Shown here: piece after piece, positions 42,966-54,480 of the stretch
How the letters are laid out: each line of letters starts with the position of its first letter
How positions within the stretch are numbered: position 1 is the stretch's first letter
Source of the DNA: Acanthosepion pharaonis
Taxonomy: Eukaryota > Mollusca > Cephalopoda > Sepiida > Sepiidae
Length of the DNA: 64,000 nucleotides
Assembly: GCA_903632075.3 (NCBI GenBank)
Contig: CAHIKZ030005201.1
Coordinates: 3,169,001-3,233,000 of the forward strand
Direction of reading: 5' to 3'
Made by a program: the position numbers and the translations under genes
The notes under the pieces: generated by a model
What the model was told of the DNA's origin: nothing
The model's input: only the letters and a program-made list of their open reading frames with translations
Database searches by the model: none

Positions 42966-44929
42966 ATAAAAATTCCATTTTGTAAGTATGATATTCCATA
43001 TATTACATTATCTTTAAAATGTTACGTGTCTTAAGAGTTGTCCTACCGTACGAAAAAAAAATGGCGGTCTACAGTTCTTTCATTATTCATTTGTGTTTTA
43101 TCGTGTTTACGTCTCATCCCTCCAAAATGTTAGTTTTATTTTTTTTAAGTACTATTTCACGAAGTATTTTTATATTTATTGTTTAGGGTATCGGAGTAAA
43201 ATAATAAAAATGTAAACAATTATGTAATTAATAATATAATTTAAAGTACTATAAAAATTTAATAAATAAAATAACTTTCACTTCAAAACATTTTACTACG
43301 GAGCCAGAAAATATAACGTTTCTCACGACCAAGAATAATTATCTGACTGAGGATAATTTCCACTAATTCAACAGGAACGCCTTTCCCAGCTTCCAGATTC
43401 ACAAAAAAAAAAAAAAACAAAAAACAGAGCAGCAAAACAAAAAACTATCGTCTGCTTTGACTTCAGACGTGTATCCTTTCAAATATCAGCACATTAAGAT
43501 TTCTTACATTTACATTTCACTACCAAAGCTCTCGAAAAATGTCCTCAAAATTATACCAATACTAATTTTCTCTAAATAAAATTTCCAGACTACTTTTGTT
43601 TGTCTGTGTTTAAAAAGTAAAATATTTTTTATAAGATAATAGTTTAAAATTACTTGACGAAAGTAGATTCCAGTTGAAAGGAAAGTTTTCAAAGAAGAAA
43701 GTGTTGTTCTTCCACAAAAATGTTCGTCGTAATTTTTGAAAGTTTGTTGAGTGAGAGAAAATTGTAGTCTTCGCTTGAAAATCGAGAAGTAGTATTTGGT
43801 ACTAAAAATGTAGTTCTTTAGTTTAACACTATCGAGTTGATTTTATATAAATTATCGAGAATTCCTTGCCGAGCAATCTGTTGAATAAAAATGTGCTGAG
43901 AGTGAGTTTTGAGGTCTGTGAGCACTCGAGCTAAAATTGCAAGGTAAATTATTACTGATGAAAAATTTCACTGCTGGAAGTAAATATCAAACAGGAATAT
44001 GATGAGTTAGAAAGGTATTCGGCATCGGCGTATGTTGTAGTTAAATTTTTGTTGTCTCATTAGATTTATTTTGTAAAAATATAAAATTGTGGTACAAGGC
44101 CGACACTTGATCGGCTCCAAAACGTGTTCAAAAATCTTTGCGGCAAACAAAATTACGTAGGAGATGTATACATTTTAACATTTAACAACCAATCAACAAT
44201 CAGACTTAAAAAAGAAGTTAATGTGATCCACTTTTTGCACAAAATTTTCCGTCGATAGAAACTATTACATAGAAAATCCATTGAAATATTTTTCGACCAA
44301 TAGCATTCGTTGAATCGGAAATAATAATACAATAAAAGGGAAACAGAATGCTAAAAGTGTCTCTAAATTCACGTACTTGTAAAAAATCATCTTTGTTATT
44401 TTATCATCTGCTACAGCCGATCCTATCTTATGTTGTGGGAAAAAAAGTTAAATTCCAATTCATACAAAAAAGAAAGTAAAGACGTAAACAACAACAATAA
44501 AAAGCGGTTTTATTTTACGTAATGAGAGTAAAAGTAAAAAAAAAATATTAATAATAATATAATTAAATTATTTTTAAAATATCATTAAACCGATTTTCGC
44601 AAGTGAAAAATGAAAATTCTTTTGGGTGCCTATCATTTAGATTGGCATTCATTATTTACTTTTATTTATTTCATATTTTCACTATTTGAAATTATGCCTT
44701 ATTAAAAAAAAGTTTTTGATATGGGTGTATAAAAATGAAGCAAAGTTCTTGCGTCACAAAATAGAGCTTTGAAATGCCTATGTGATTGATTGTTTTTTTC
44801 ATAAATAAAAAGGAGAAAAATTGATTACTAAATTTAAAATTTAAAATTTTCAGTCGCCCACCATTCCATTGTATAAGATAAAAAATTTCTTTTAAAAAAA
44901 TAAATACATGACTAAAACTTTCAACCTTT
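42966..44929. other. AT-rich non-coding stretch
   Basis: No gene recognised. A LINE 3' UTR stub on the minus strand is seen at 44061-44105 (TTTTGTAAAAATATAAAATT next to GTGGTACAAGGCC). Confidence 0.45.
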
Positions 44930-45720
44930 TTTTTTGCTGAAGGTTCTTCTTTTTTTGTGCCGTGTTCCTTCAAGAATACAGCGATCATGGCTTTGCAGAT
45001 CTTCCTATTCTTTGTAACTCTTCTTAGTAGTGTTTGCTTTTTCATATACTACTCACCCCTGAACTGCCATGCTTGTTAGGTAGATTACTTCTGGTTTCTC
45101 CTATTTCTCTTAACTTCATGTCCTGTTAGTATCAAATTTTGCCAGCCCTCTTTCCTCATTTATGTGTTAGAGAAATTTCAGATATCCTTTTCTGAGTATA
45201 GACGTCTTTCTGTTGCCATTTTCCTTAAAATTTCCTCACATTCTCCATCTATAGTATTTTCAGTATCCGTCTGTAGAACCATATCTCTGTTGCCTCAAGT
45301 TTCCTCTTCATCTGTGAGGAAATTATTTACACTATTGAGTATTGTCCTCATCATTGTTGTTGTTATCACAATGGTTCAGCCGTTGTGCTCTTCAGCCTTT
45401 ATCAATGTGTATGTCAATCCGAGTAACCTACAGGGGGTTCTGAACCCTTTATTTAGTATATGGGTGTAGACTGTTCGAATTTCACTGTCTGTTATTGAAG
45501 ATAGAAAATCAAGGAGCTAGAAGAGAATTCCCCAAGTAAGAAATGCAAACCGAGAAACTATTAGAATGTATTTTTCACTATTCCCATGCATCTTTGGATT
45601 TGTGCCAAATTTTCCATCATCTGTTAAAAGACTTCCCAAATACTTACATTTTTGTACTTGCCCGAGTTTGACATCTTAGGCTATTCCTCTTTCTGACAAC
45701 CATACATTTTGTCTTCTTAC
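44930..45720 (-). pseudogene. RTE-like LINE C-terminal half, inactive
   Basis: From 45720 downwards the minus strand gives KKTKCMVVRKRNSLRCQTRA, then weaker segments, then ILRKGYLKFL and a HINEERGLAKFDTNRT block (about 45200-45100), and finally QTLLRRVTKNRKICKAMIAV and FLKEHGT near 44950. This is the order after the polymerase domain in RTE-like LINEs. Stops and frameshifts throughout. The same end is found at 2935-3175. Confidence 0.7.
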
Positions 45721-47440
45721 ATTTGATGCTTAGTCCTTTCTTTACTACCTTGCTTACGTATTCCTTATACTTTTCTTTCTGTGTCTGTCATCACCACGGT
45801 GTTATCTGTCTATGTAGAGGGACTAATTTTCCGTTTCAAATTTTCCTTAATTCCGTTTCGGGTATTAGGGAATTTCGTTTTTCAGTAAAGAAATTTGTTT
45901 TCCGTTTTTGCTTCATCATAATATTTAGTGAGAAAGTGTAACAATAAATGTTATTAAAACAAGAAACTAAAAGGAAAATGAAAAATTTTACTAACTGGAA
46001 TATCCACCCACTGGATAGGTTGCTTCAGCCAGCTTGATAGGGTTTCATACTTCCAGCCCTTAATCTAGCATTCTAAAAGTTGATGATTTTCTGGGACAAC
46101 CATTGCAAAGAATTCTACAATCTTAAATAAGAATTAAGTAAAAATGACAAAACCTATAGAAAAGTAGCATCACAATGTCATCTAGAGACAAAAAAGCCAC
46201 ATTATCGTTTGGTCACTTTATTGAATTTATTAAAGAACATGTTGGAAAAATGTCTAATTTGTAACATTTGGCTTTCTGAAATGACAAACTGCCACACTTC
46301 CGTCAGCATATCTGATAGGAAAAAGGGAGGATAAAAGAAAAAGACAAATTTGTTTGTCCTCACACCACTACTACCACCTTTCTTCTTCTTTATTATTATT
46401 ATTTTATTATTTTTATAATAATAATAATAATAATAATAATATCATCAAGTCAACTTCGTAAAACTTGGTTCCTAAATACTCTAAACTGTTTTCACGTAAA
46501 ATAATCCCCTCTACTTATATTACTAAGATTGTACCTTGCAATAATAATTCCTGGTAATTTTTTTTTTACTATTACGTTCTGAATAAAAAAAAAATTAATT
46601 TGTTAATCGTCCTGATCACACTCCTCCCCAGTCTTTTGAACAGGATTAGAGGTCTTATCCCTCATTTCCTGTTTAAGATTGGGTTTCCTGTTCCTTCTAA
46701 ATTCTACTTCAACTCTATACTTCTAATGTCTCCACTTAAACTTTGAAACTGGTACTATTTTATTGGGTTTCCGTTTCCTTCAATCTTTTCCTTCACTTTC
46801 ACTTCCAGTAACCCCTTGTATCTTAGTGGCATTATTACCTTGCTTAAGGTGAATTGATAATAAAATACATTGTGTATTTTTCAAATTTCACTTGGAAATG
46901 AAAATCTTCCATATCTTATTTCTGTAAAACCTTTTGCACTCAACCTAAGAACTATTTTTATTTTTTTAGTCGGGTCATTACATTCACTTACGTACCAATA
47001 CCCTTGGAAAAGGGTATAAATCCAACTCTTCTCCCACTCACCAAATATGAGTAAAATAGCAGGACAGAATTGGTCCTATAGTCTTGGGTGGTGACCAGTC
47101 TAGGAGAAGGAAATTCTGGATTCAAACACCTGTTACATTAGGCAAAGGCTAGTAGGCAACTTCAAAAAACAATTCACCTCTTACTGGATGGGGTAACCTC
47201 AACAACGCCGGTGCAAAAGGAACCGGCAAGCCATTGCACTATTCTGCCCTGAATGTCACCCATGAACCACAATTGTGAGATGGAGGGGAGTGGTAACCCT
47301 AGTGGTGGCGCAAAAAATGCGTTAACTGAATAAAATGAGTGAATGAACGAACGAGAATAGGTACAATTAAATGAGGATTTTTTATTGATTTGGTTCATAT
47401 TGGGAATCCCCAAGAGAGTTGAATGGACTTTCCCGATAGT
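45721..47440. other. mostly non-coding stretch
   Basis: AT-rich to about 47000, with an (AAT)n tract at 46418-46442. A GC-richer patch at about 47080-47330 (ACAACGCCGGTGCAAAAGGA, GGTAACCCTAGTGGTGG) looks like a piece of a repeat but was not assigned; no open frame is convincing. Confidence 0.4.
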
Positions 47441-47501
47441 TACTTAAAAGAAAGTTACTACAACTCGGGGCAAAATAGGGTCCCATCACAGAGTCAGAAA
47501 T

Positions 47502-48602
47502 ATGGGAAGCGTTGAAATATTTTGGCCGGGATTAGATGGTCTTCCCTACGAAGTCGACTTGAGGCAGTCGCCCGTTTTTGTTCCTTTGCTGGAACTGATT
47601 TTCAACAACTATATGAAGCAGGTGCCTATACCTCAACGCTTCACCAGGAGTGTGATCAAGTTGCTGCGTAAGGACAAAAACGGTGGGGATGGGATAGGTA
47701 AATTTTTCCCTTTAACTATGTTAAATACAGAGTTAAAGATTTTGGCAAAGATCTTAGCTAACCGTTTGCAGCTTGTCCTGTCTAGTCTGATTGGCTCTGA
47801 ATAGACTTGTGCTGTGAAGGGCAGGACTATTTAGGACAACCTTCATATGGTCCGCTTGATCATAGAGAAAGTCAACAGTGAAGCCGCGCTGATCAATTTG
47901 GATCAGTTCAAGGCGTTTGATATGGTTGACCATCGATTCCTGGAGGCTGTTATTTCGGCTGCCGGTTTCGGGCCGGATTTTCGGTCCTGAATCTGTCTTC
48001 TGTATGCGACTCCCGGTGCACTGGTGGAAGTGAGCGGGGTAAGATGATAACCTTTCGCATTGTCTCGATCTATTCGTCAGGGTTGTCCGTTTTCGCCTAT
48101 GCTTTACGTGCTTGCGTTAGAACCTTTCCTTCGCAAGTTAAAGGTGAATCCGGTCCTGCGCGGAATTTCCTTACCTGGTGCTACCACCCCGGCCAGGTAT
48201 TCTGCCTATGCTGACGATGTTTCGGTTCTTGTGTCGAGTAGAGCCGAGATTAACGAAGTCAGCAAAGAAATCAGTGGTTATGAGATGGTGACAGGGGCCA
48301 AGATCAACCGCGATAAGTCTGTTGGCTTGCGGTTGGGTGCGTGGAAGGGAGTTTCTCTTCCCAGACCTTTCCACTGGACGGATCGGCCGGTCAAGATACT
48401 CGGCGTCTGGTTCGGTCCAGATATCCAGTTTGGAATGAATTGGTCGGAGGTACAAGGGAAGGCCGAGATCGCAATTAATTTGTGTTCTCGGAGGAATCTT
48501 TCCTTAAAGGGGAGGGCGGAGGTATGTGTTTCCCATATCTACCCGATTCTCCTTTACCGACTCTCTGTGCTTCCACTTCCGTCTGACACTTTGCTGGCGT
48601 GA
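47502..48602 (+). pseudogene. LINE reverse transcriptase (Tx1/L1-like), broken
   Basis: DGLPYEVDLRQSPVFVPLLE, MLNTELKILAKILANRL, LINLDQFKAFDMVDHRFLEA, IRQGCPFSPMLYVLALEPFL and the catalytic SAYADDVSVLVS (about 48195) occur in order, with VTGAKINRDKSVGLRLGAWK and ILGVWFGPDIQ following. YADD is intact. Stops at about 47802 and 47832 and a frame change before 48060 inactivate it. Confidence 0.88.
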
Positions 48603-49584
48603 GTGAAACTCTTGTTCTCCTTCTTGTGGGGAGGCAAGTCTGCCAGAGTCTCTCAGAAGATCTGTTGCCTTCATCCATCCGAAGGCGCTTTAGGTATGCC
48701 GAGCATTGAGATCCGTCTCTATATGCTTGGCATCGAGTTCCTAGATCGTTTGTGTCGCGAACCAGGTGAGAAGGGAGCTTTCTGGATGCCCGTAGAAATT
48801 TTCAATCCTTGAGAAGTGTGCACTCGTGCGAGGAGGAGGCCCGCCGTTTACCCCGGGAGCCGAATGCTCCCTTCTACCGTGAATGTCGTCTTGCTCTGAA
48901 ACACCTCTTACGGGCGACGGATGGTCTCTCCAACGTCCAGGAGTTGTCTCGTAGGGCATTATATCAAGGGGGTCCGTTCATAATGATCTGATTGACGAGC
49001 TCGGTCTTACGAAGCAGGAGGCTCGCTCGATCTGGCCTTGGGCTCCCGGGCTGAAAGGTCTCAACGATGAGGCATCCCCCACCTGGCTGGTAATGCGTGG
49101 GGCCCTCTGGGTCGCCAAAATCTTTGCGCAGCGGGCTTGGAGAAATCTCCAAACTGCCGACGTTGCAGTGAGGAAGTCGAGACCCTAGGTCACGTCTTCT
49201 TTCATTGCAAGTTGGTAGCACCGTTGTGTAAGTTTCTTGAAGGTCTCATGGTTCGCATGTTGCAGGGAAAGTTCTTTGTCCTTGAGGCCTCTTCTGTTTG
49301 TAGCAATGTGGCGCCGCCGTTGACGAAGGCTGAACTTTGTGTTCCACTGCTTTCTAGGAGTTATGAGAGTCGTAATTTGGTCGACACGCCAGAAGGGATT
49401 CTATGGAGGTGAGAAGTTCACCTCTTCCCAACTGATCTTGTACTTTAGGCATCAGCTTAAAGTCAAGATTAGGACGGAAAGGCAGCGACTCTCTTCATCA
49501 GAATTCGGCAAAAGGTGGGTAAATCTTGCGCGACTGTGTAGAGTGAAAGGGGCTGACCTGGAGTGGCACTTGGATGTCGGTTAG
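48603..49584 (+). pseudogene. LINE ORF2 C-terminal region
   Basis: KLLFSFLWGGKSARVSQKI continues the frame after a stop at 48600. Near 49140-49210, CRRCSEEVETLGHVFFHC is the C..C...H....C zinc-binding block typical of LINE ORF2 C-termini. HQLKVKIRTERQRLSS near 49450 aligns with the first copy, and the frame ends at 49584. Several frame changes occur. Confidence 0.8.
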
Positions 49585-50275
49585 GTACAAGATTTTGTCC
49601 TTCCAGGGTTGAACAGAGGCAACCAGCCCCGGTATTAGGCTAGTTTAGTTTTTTAATTTGAATCTTTAATTTTCCGTTTCTGGTTAACTTAGCTAGGGTA
49701 TGCATGCTCATTGGCCCCCTTTTATTTCTGTCCCTATTTTTCTTTTGTTTAACCCCCCCTCGTTAGGTGGTCAGTGATGTCAGTTCTCTGGTTGTTGCGG
49801 GGTGACTTTCGTTTCGTGTGTGTGTTTTCGTATTTGTTATTGTGTCTAAATGAGTGCGTGTTTGTGTGCGTGCTTGTCTTTTTATGATGTTATAATCCCG
49901 TAATTATTTCGTCCAGTTAACTGATGTTTCTGCCACAATTAAGGATTGTGGGGGTTTTTATTACTTATCCTATTTTGTTTTTGTTTTTTATGTAAATAGT
50001 ATTAATTCATATTGTATATAATCATTGGGGTCTTTTTTTAAATCGTTGTTTTTCCCTCCCCCCACAGACTTTGAAATGTACATATGGGGACTAGTTAGGA
50101 TTTCATAGAGAATTTGGGGTATTATGGTGGACGTTGTAAGAAAGGTAGGAGTGAATGTGTTGTTTTGTTGATAGGACTATTGTTGGTATGTTTGGGTCCG
50201 TGTTTGTGACTAGCTAAGTTTAGAATTAAAACAGCAGCCTTGTGCCACATTTTGTACACACGTACGAATAAATAA
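49585..50275 (+). other. 3' UTR of the second Tx1/L1-like LINE
   Basis: T-rich, non-coding, with a GTATTATGGTGGACG block at 50129 and GTGCCACATTTTG near the end, the same layout as 19840-20046. No poly(A) tail is obvious; the end carries AATAAATAAC. Confidence 0.65.
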
Positions 50276-50295
50276 CTATTCAGACAAGCAAAATG

Positions 50296-50532
50296 GTACT
50301 TCGACGTGGTGTAATGTTAGTAAGCGTGTCTCGCCAGATCAGTTACGACTGAACAGTGAGTTCGATCCTTGCTGGGTGCTCCATACTTTCGGCCGTGTGC
50401 CATATCTAAGTTATGCTTTGAAAATCATCATTTTAGATGATCAAAAAGAGCACTTTGACATGGTGATAGCAAACATTTTTCGCTAGATCAGTTACGACTG
50501 AACAGTAAGTTCGATCCTTGCTGGAAGCCACA
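50296..50532 (+). repeat. two tandem tRNA-like modules (possible SINE)
   Basis: Module 1 (about 50296-50392) has GTGGTGTAATGTTAGTAAGC, CAGATCAGTTACGACTGAAC and AGTTCGATCCTTGCTGG. Module 2 (about 50451-50532) repeats TAGATCAGTTACGACTGAAC and AAGTTCGATCCTTGCTGG. The A- and B-box spacing suits a pol III promoter. Module 2 is more diverged in its first half. Confidence 0.6.
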
Positions 50533-50545
50533 TACTTTCTCTATA

Positions 50546-51189
50546 ATTACTTAATTTAGTGAAATATAGAATAGTTTTTAACGACGTCCTAAAAAAGTAA
50601 AAGACAATTGTTTTTTTCGCCACAGTTTGTATTTTCGAAAATGTAGTTATGCTTTGGAAATTATCTAAATTAAATTAAACAAAAATCAGACGTAGAAAAA
50701 CGCTAATGATTAAATAAAAATTTCTAATAAAATGTTTAAATTTAATTTTTAAATTAACCAAATCCCTTTCTTTGTTCTTCTAATGATTTTTTTTCATATA
50801 TTTATTTCGAAAATTAATAATTAATTTATTTATTCTTATTCTTAATATTTAATAATTCTTACAAGTTTAAATTGTTTGAAAAGGAATTTATTAATCTAAA
50901 TTGAAGTTTAAAATTAGATATCTAAAATTTATAACTTTTATTAAGATCTCCCTTAATAAATGTTAAGTTTTGGAGCTTTCGAAGTATCAAATTTCTAGGT
51001 GAAATAATTCATTTATATTTAAATTTACTAAAACTTTGAAAAAATAAATGGTTGAAAATATAATTTGGTGGGTGGGAGCGATGAAGGGGTGAAGAAGAAG
51101 AAAAATATACATAGCAATGTTTTCCTTTTTATTTAGCTTCATTGGTGATATTTATTTACATGTTACTGTTTTAGAAATGATTTACGATA
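50546..51189. other. AT-rich non-coding stretch
   Basis: No gene recognised. Confidence 0.4.
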
Positions 51190-51640
51190 TTATTGACGAC
51201 ACCCCGAGAAGAATCGCAACGTTATCGGTCCTGACCTGGCATCTCGGCTTTTAGTTATTTTCTCAACGCCGTAATCTAGCTTCCCTTTGCCTCTTTTTTG
51301 TAAATTTTTTTTACAGATATTATTCTGATGAGCTTTTTCTTCGTTGGTATCTCGATTTGACGAATTTAAATACAGTACTAGATTGGCAGTTAGGTCTCAT
51401 AATTTCACTGTTGAAATTGATAATTGTGACAATAAGTTCCATGCTAATAGTTTCTTCTCACTTGTGGAACTCACTTCCTGCTTTCCTCTCAACTATGATT
51501 TTCAAGAGTTTAAATGTAATTTCAATCAGCATCTTCTGTCTTCTTAATTCCTATTCTTTCATTGTCCTTCCTGTTTCTTCCACTCTCAGTAACGCATTGC
51601 ATCCTGATGGCTTTTATTGCCTTGCCCCGGGGTGGGGTAT
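51190..51640 (+). pseudogene. CR1/jockey-like LINE C-terminal fragment
   Basis: RRIATLSVLTWHLGF-like and SQRRNLASLCLF-like segments, then DLTNLNTVLDWQLGLI in one frame and RFDEFKYSTRLAVRSHNFTV in another, then LWNSLPAFLSTMIFKSLN. These are the closing blocks of the family at 37905-38985. Two frames alternate, so a frameshift lies near 51350-51400. Confidence 0.75.
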
Positions 51641-51959
51641 GGGGGAAATGATTCAAACAAAAATGATAATAACGATTATACTAAAGTAATCGGGAAGTCA
51701 GATTTTTTCTCAGTATGCAATAAACGAGCAGTCTAAATAAAATAGGATAGGCGATTATTTAAAGGGTCTAAAAATTCGAAATTTAAAAAAAAATGTAGTT
51801 TTAATCAGCTTCGCAGCTCTGAAAATTTTCTAAAGCAGAATTTTTCTAAAGAAGAATAAACGTCCCATTGTCTATTAGACCCCAAAGAGTATTGTGTGTA
51901 ATTAGATTACAATAAAGTTTGCATTTTTATAGAATTCTACTTAACATGTTATAGAGTGA
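51641..51959. other. non-coding stretch
   Basis: No gene recognised. Confidence 0.35.
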
Positions 51960-52271
51960 GCGGGACGTCGTCATGAGTGCCAAATACCGAGGTTAGGATA
52001 TACTCATTCATGGGATTCCTGGCAGTTCAAGCTTTAAAGAAATACAAAAAATTGTACTCACAAGTACACCTTACACTTTACGAATGGCTTTATCTACGTA
52101 AAATGGCTTTATCTATATTTATCTATGTAAAATATGTGTGATCGAAGTTTTTTTTTTTTTTTTTTTTTTTTTTAAAGGCTCGGTAGAAAATGTCGTGATA
52201 CCTTTTCTGACGTTAGGTCTCTTGTTGGAATCCGGAAAAAATGAGTATACACCAGAAATCAAAGGAAACAA

Positions 52272-52305
<34 letters not shown>
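51960..52305 (+). mobile_element. R4/Dong-like LINE 3' end, copy A
   Basis: IHGIPGSSSFKEIQKIVLTS...TLRMALST ends with a stop at 52099-52101. A 3' UTR follows: a 26-base T run at 52148-52173, GACGTTAGGTC and GAGTATACACCAGAAATCAA. It ends in (TAA)n at 52271-52305. The same UTR is present in copies C and D. Confidence 0.7.
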
Positions 52306-52860
52306 GGTGCACTGGAAGATATGCAAGAAGCACAAAATCGAAGACATTAAAGATGGTATGCGCACCAACCAGTTAAACTTACCTAAAATAACGATGTAAC
52401 TATCCTCTGGGACATTCCAATTCAAACTGACATGGAAATAAAAGCCAACGACCCTGATATTATCATAAAAGACAAGAAATTCAGGAAGTGTATGTTTATT
52501 GACATAACAGTACCATCTGAGAGAAACACCGCCATGAAAATTATGAAGAAATTGTTCAAATACAAGGACCTGGAGATCGAGATTAACAAGATGTGGGGAA
52601 TGAAGACTGAGACTGTACCAATAGTAATCGGAGCTTTGTTCCTCATGAGAAAAGGAATGGACAATTTTACTAACCGTGTCCCAGGTAACATGAACAAGCA
52701 AGTTGCCCAGAGGATCGCCCTACTAGGAACATCACATATATTAAGAAGTGCTATCATTTAAATAACAATTTTCCTATAGGTCCTAATTACCATAGTTTGG
52801 ACCTGGCTCTACATGATACAAAGCAGAAAAAATAGCATACACTAATAATAATAATAATAC
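52306..52860 (+). mobile_element. R4/Dong-like LINE 3' end, copy B
   Basis: Starts directly after (TAA)n. IQTDMEIKANDPDIIIKDKK and CMFIDITVPSERNTAMKIMK are the PD...D.. blocks of a restriction-like endonuclease fold, followed by KYKDLEIEINKMWGMKTETV and RIALLGTSHILRSAII. The longest open stretch is 52432-52761. A 100-base UTR ends in (TAA)n at 52843-52859. Known Dong elements insert in TAA repeats, which fits both edges here. Confidence 0.75.
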
Positions 52861-53033
52861 TTCAAGAAGAGCTTGATTTCGACGGTATGTTTCTCTTCAA
52901 GTATAAAAATAAGAAAATTTACAAAAAATTATAAGTTTTATACAAACGTACTTTTTCTTTTCTTAAGTCGGGCTCTTCTCTAAGCGTTGCAATATATTGG
53001 AAGAGTTATGTCAATCATTTTCCTTAATAATAA
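52861..53033. other. short spacer between LINE tails
   Basis: Non-coding, AT-rich; may hold part of another truncated LINE tail. Confidence 0.35.
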
Positions 53034-53045
53034 TAATAATAATAA

Positions 53046-53708
53046 TGATTGACCATATTGTATCAGTCTGCACAGTGTTATCACTCACTGAATATAACAA
53101 TAGGCATGAAAAAGTGGGCCAATATATGCACTGGAAAATCTGCAACTTTTACGGGAAGGACACTGCGAGAAACTGGTATGAACATCACCCAGCCCCGGTT
53201 ACAGAGATAGAACCTGTAATAATTTTATGGGACTTTACAATATACACAGATAGAACAATCAAAGCTAATTGCCCAGACATTGTGATCAAAGACAACAAAA
53301 ACAGAATATGCCATCTTCCATTTATATGGAAGTCCCATCAGACTGTAATGTATTTTTGAAGATCTTCAAAAAAAACTATCAAAATAGAAGGAATTTGAAA
53401 TCGAAATCTCAAAAATGTGACAGGTGAGGGCATCAACAATTTCAGTTTTACTTGGAGACGTCGGATTGATTGGTAAAGGTTCCGATAGACCCATTAAAGA
53501 AATACGGAAAATTGTACTCACAAGTACAGCCCATACCTTACAAAGGGCTTTAGCTATATAAAAGATGTGTGATCTTATTTTTTTCCTTCAAAAAATATAC
53601 TCAGTGGAAAATGCCATGATGCCATTTCTGACCTTAGGTCCATGCTTGGGGCCCGTAAAGAAATGAGTATACGCAAAAATCAAAGGAATAATAATAATAA
53701 TAATAATC
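53046..53708 (+). mobile_element. R4/Dong-like LINE 3' end, copy C
   Basis: Begins at the end of a (TAA)n run (53034-53046) with LSLTEYNNRHEKVGQYMHW, then DRTIKANCPDIVIKDNKN, then, after frame changes, FEIEISKM and DRPIKEIRKIVLTSTAHTLQ with a stop near 53566. The UTR resembles copy A (GACCTTAGGTCC, GAGTATACGC) and ends in (TAA)n at 53688-53708. A clean 5'-truncated insertion bounded by TAA on both sides. Confidence 0.75.
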
Positions 53709-53760
53709 GATGGGCAACATTATGATACAAAAGGATGAGAATAATAATAATAATAATAAT
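53708..53760. repeat. solitary satellite unit
   Basis: One core (53708-53740) followed by (AAT)n, outside the main array. It reads like units at 54922-54954 except for AAAAGGATGAG in place of AAAAGAACGAG. Confidence 0.85.
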
Positions 53761-53794
53761 TTTTTTATTTTTTTTTATTTTGTATTTTTTTCAT

Positions 53795-53827
<33 letters not shown>

Positions 53828-53943
53828 TTGGTCAGTGGAAAATGTCATGACGCCATTTCTAACCTTAGGTCCCTTGGCGGGACCCAGAAAGAAATATGTA
53901 AACGCCAGAAATCAAAGAAAATAAAAATAATAATAATAATAAT
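53761..53943 (+). mobile_element. R4/Dong-like LINE 3' UTR stub, copy D
   Basis: T-rich low complexity, then GTGGAAAATGTCATGACGCC, TAACCTTAGGTCCC, AAACGCCAGAAATC and (AAT)n at 53926-53943. The coding part is entirely lost. Confidence 0.65.
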
Positions 53944-54020
53944 TGTTGTGGATTCCGAGATGAAATTCGGTCTCCAATGAATGACAAAGGCAAGAATTAA
54001 ATATAAGAAATAAAATGTAT

Positions 54021-54224
54021 TTATACAATAATACAAAGGGTAAAAGTTGCTTCTTTTTCAATATCTAATTGCGTGTTGCCCGCTACTTTCAATATTAGTT
54101 CCTGGGGCTCTATTTGTCTTTCTAATTGCTTTTGCCATTTTTCTTCCATTCGTTCTTGTAGTTGTAATTGTTGATCATTTTGGTATTTTATCAGTTCTAC
54201 CAAAATATTTTTAAAATCTTCCAT
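54021..54224 (-). pseudogene. gag-like N-terminal fragment
   Basis: Starts MEDFKNILVELIKYQNDQQL, then a glutamine/glutamate-rich helical stretch (LQERMEEKWQKQLERQ), a composition seen at gag starts of gypsy-like elements. The frame reads directly into the partial 3' LTR, which supplies the stop. Confidence 0.55.
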
Positions 54225-54239
54225 GATAACTCAATTTTA

Positions 54240-54480
54240 CGTATTTTTACTCCTCGTAACTGTTTGTCGCTAATTTGTTGAGGACGACGAGGGAAGGATT
54301 TTTCTTTTTTTCGTGTGAGTTCGAATCGCTCGACGCCAATTTGCTTGTTGGACGACGAGGGAAGATTTTTCTTTTGTTGATTTTTTCTTTTCCGCTTGGG
54401 TTCAAAACTTCGTTTTGTTGGACGACGAGGAATTTTTTTTTTGTTGTTTTCCGCGTGTGTTCGAAACTTCGTCGCCAATT
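54240..54480 (-). repeat. tandemly repeated leader of the LTR element
   Basis: On the minus strand, AAATTGGCGACGAAGTTTCG, AAATTGGCGTCGAGCGATTC and AAATTAGCGACAAACAGTTA begin successive units. CCTCGTCGTCC recurs near their ends, giving about three diverged copies of 70-100 bases between the LTR and the gag ATG. Confidence 0.7.

Larger units (their letters stand above)
47485..50275 (+). mobile_element. Tx1/L1-like LINE, 5'-truncated second copy
   Basis: Begins inside the reverse-transcriptase domain and runs to a 3' UTR ending in GCCTTGTGCCACATTTTGTA near 50250. Colinear with 17390-20046 of the first copy but clearly diverged, so it is a related family rather than a recent duplicate. Endonuclease and ORF1 are absent. 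Confidence 0.85.

Noticed and set aside
47080..47330. Coding exon suggested by higher GC
   Set aside because: No frame stays open with sensible composition on either strand; more likely a repeat fragment.
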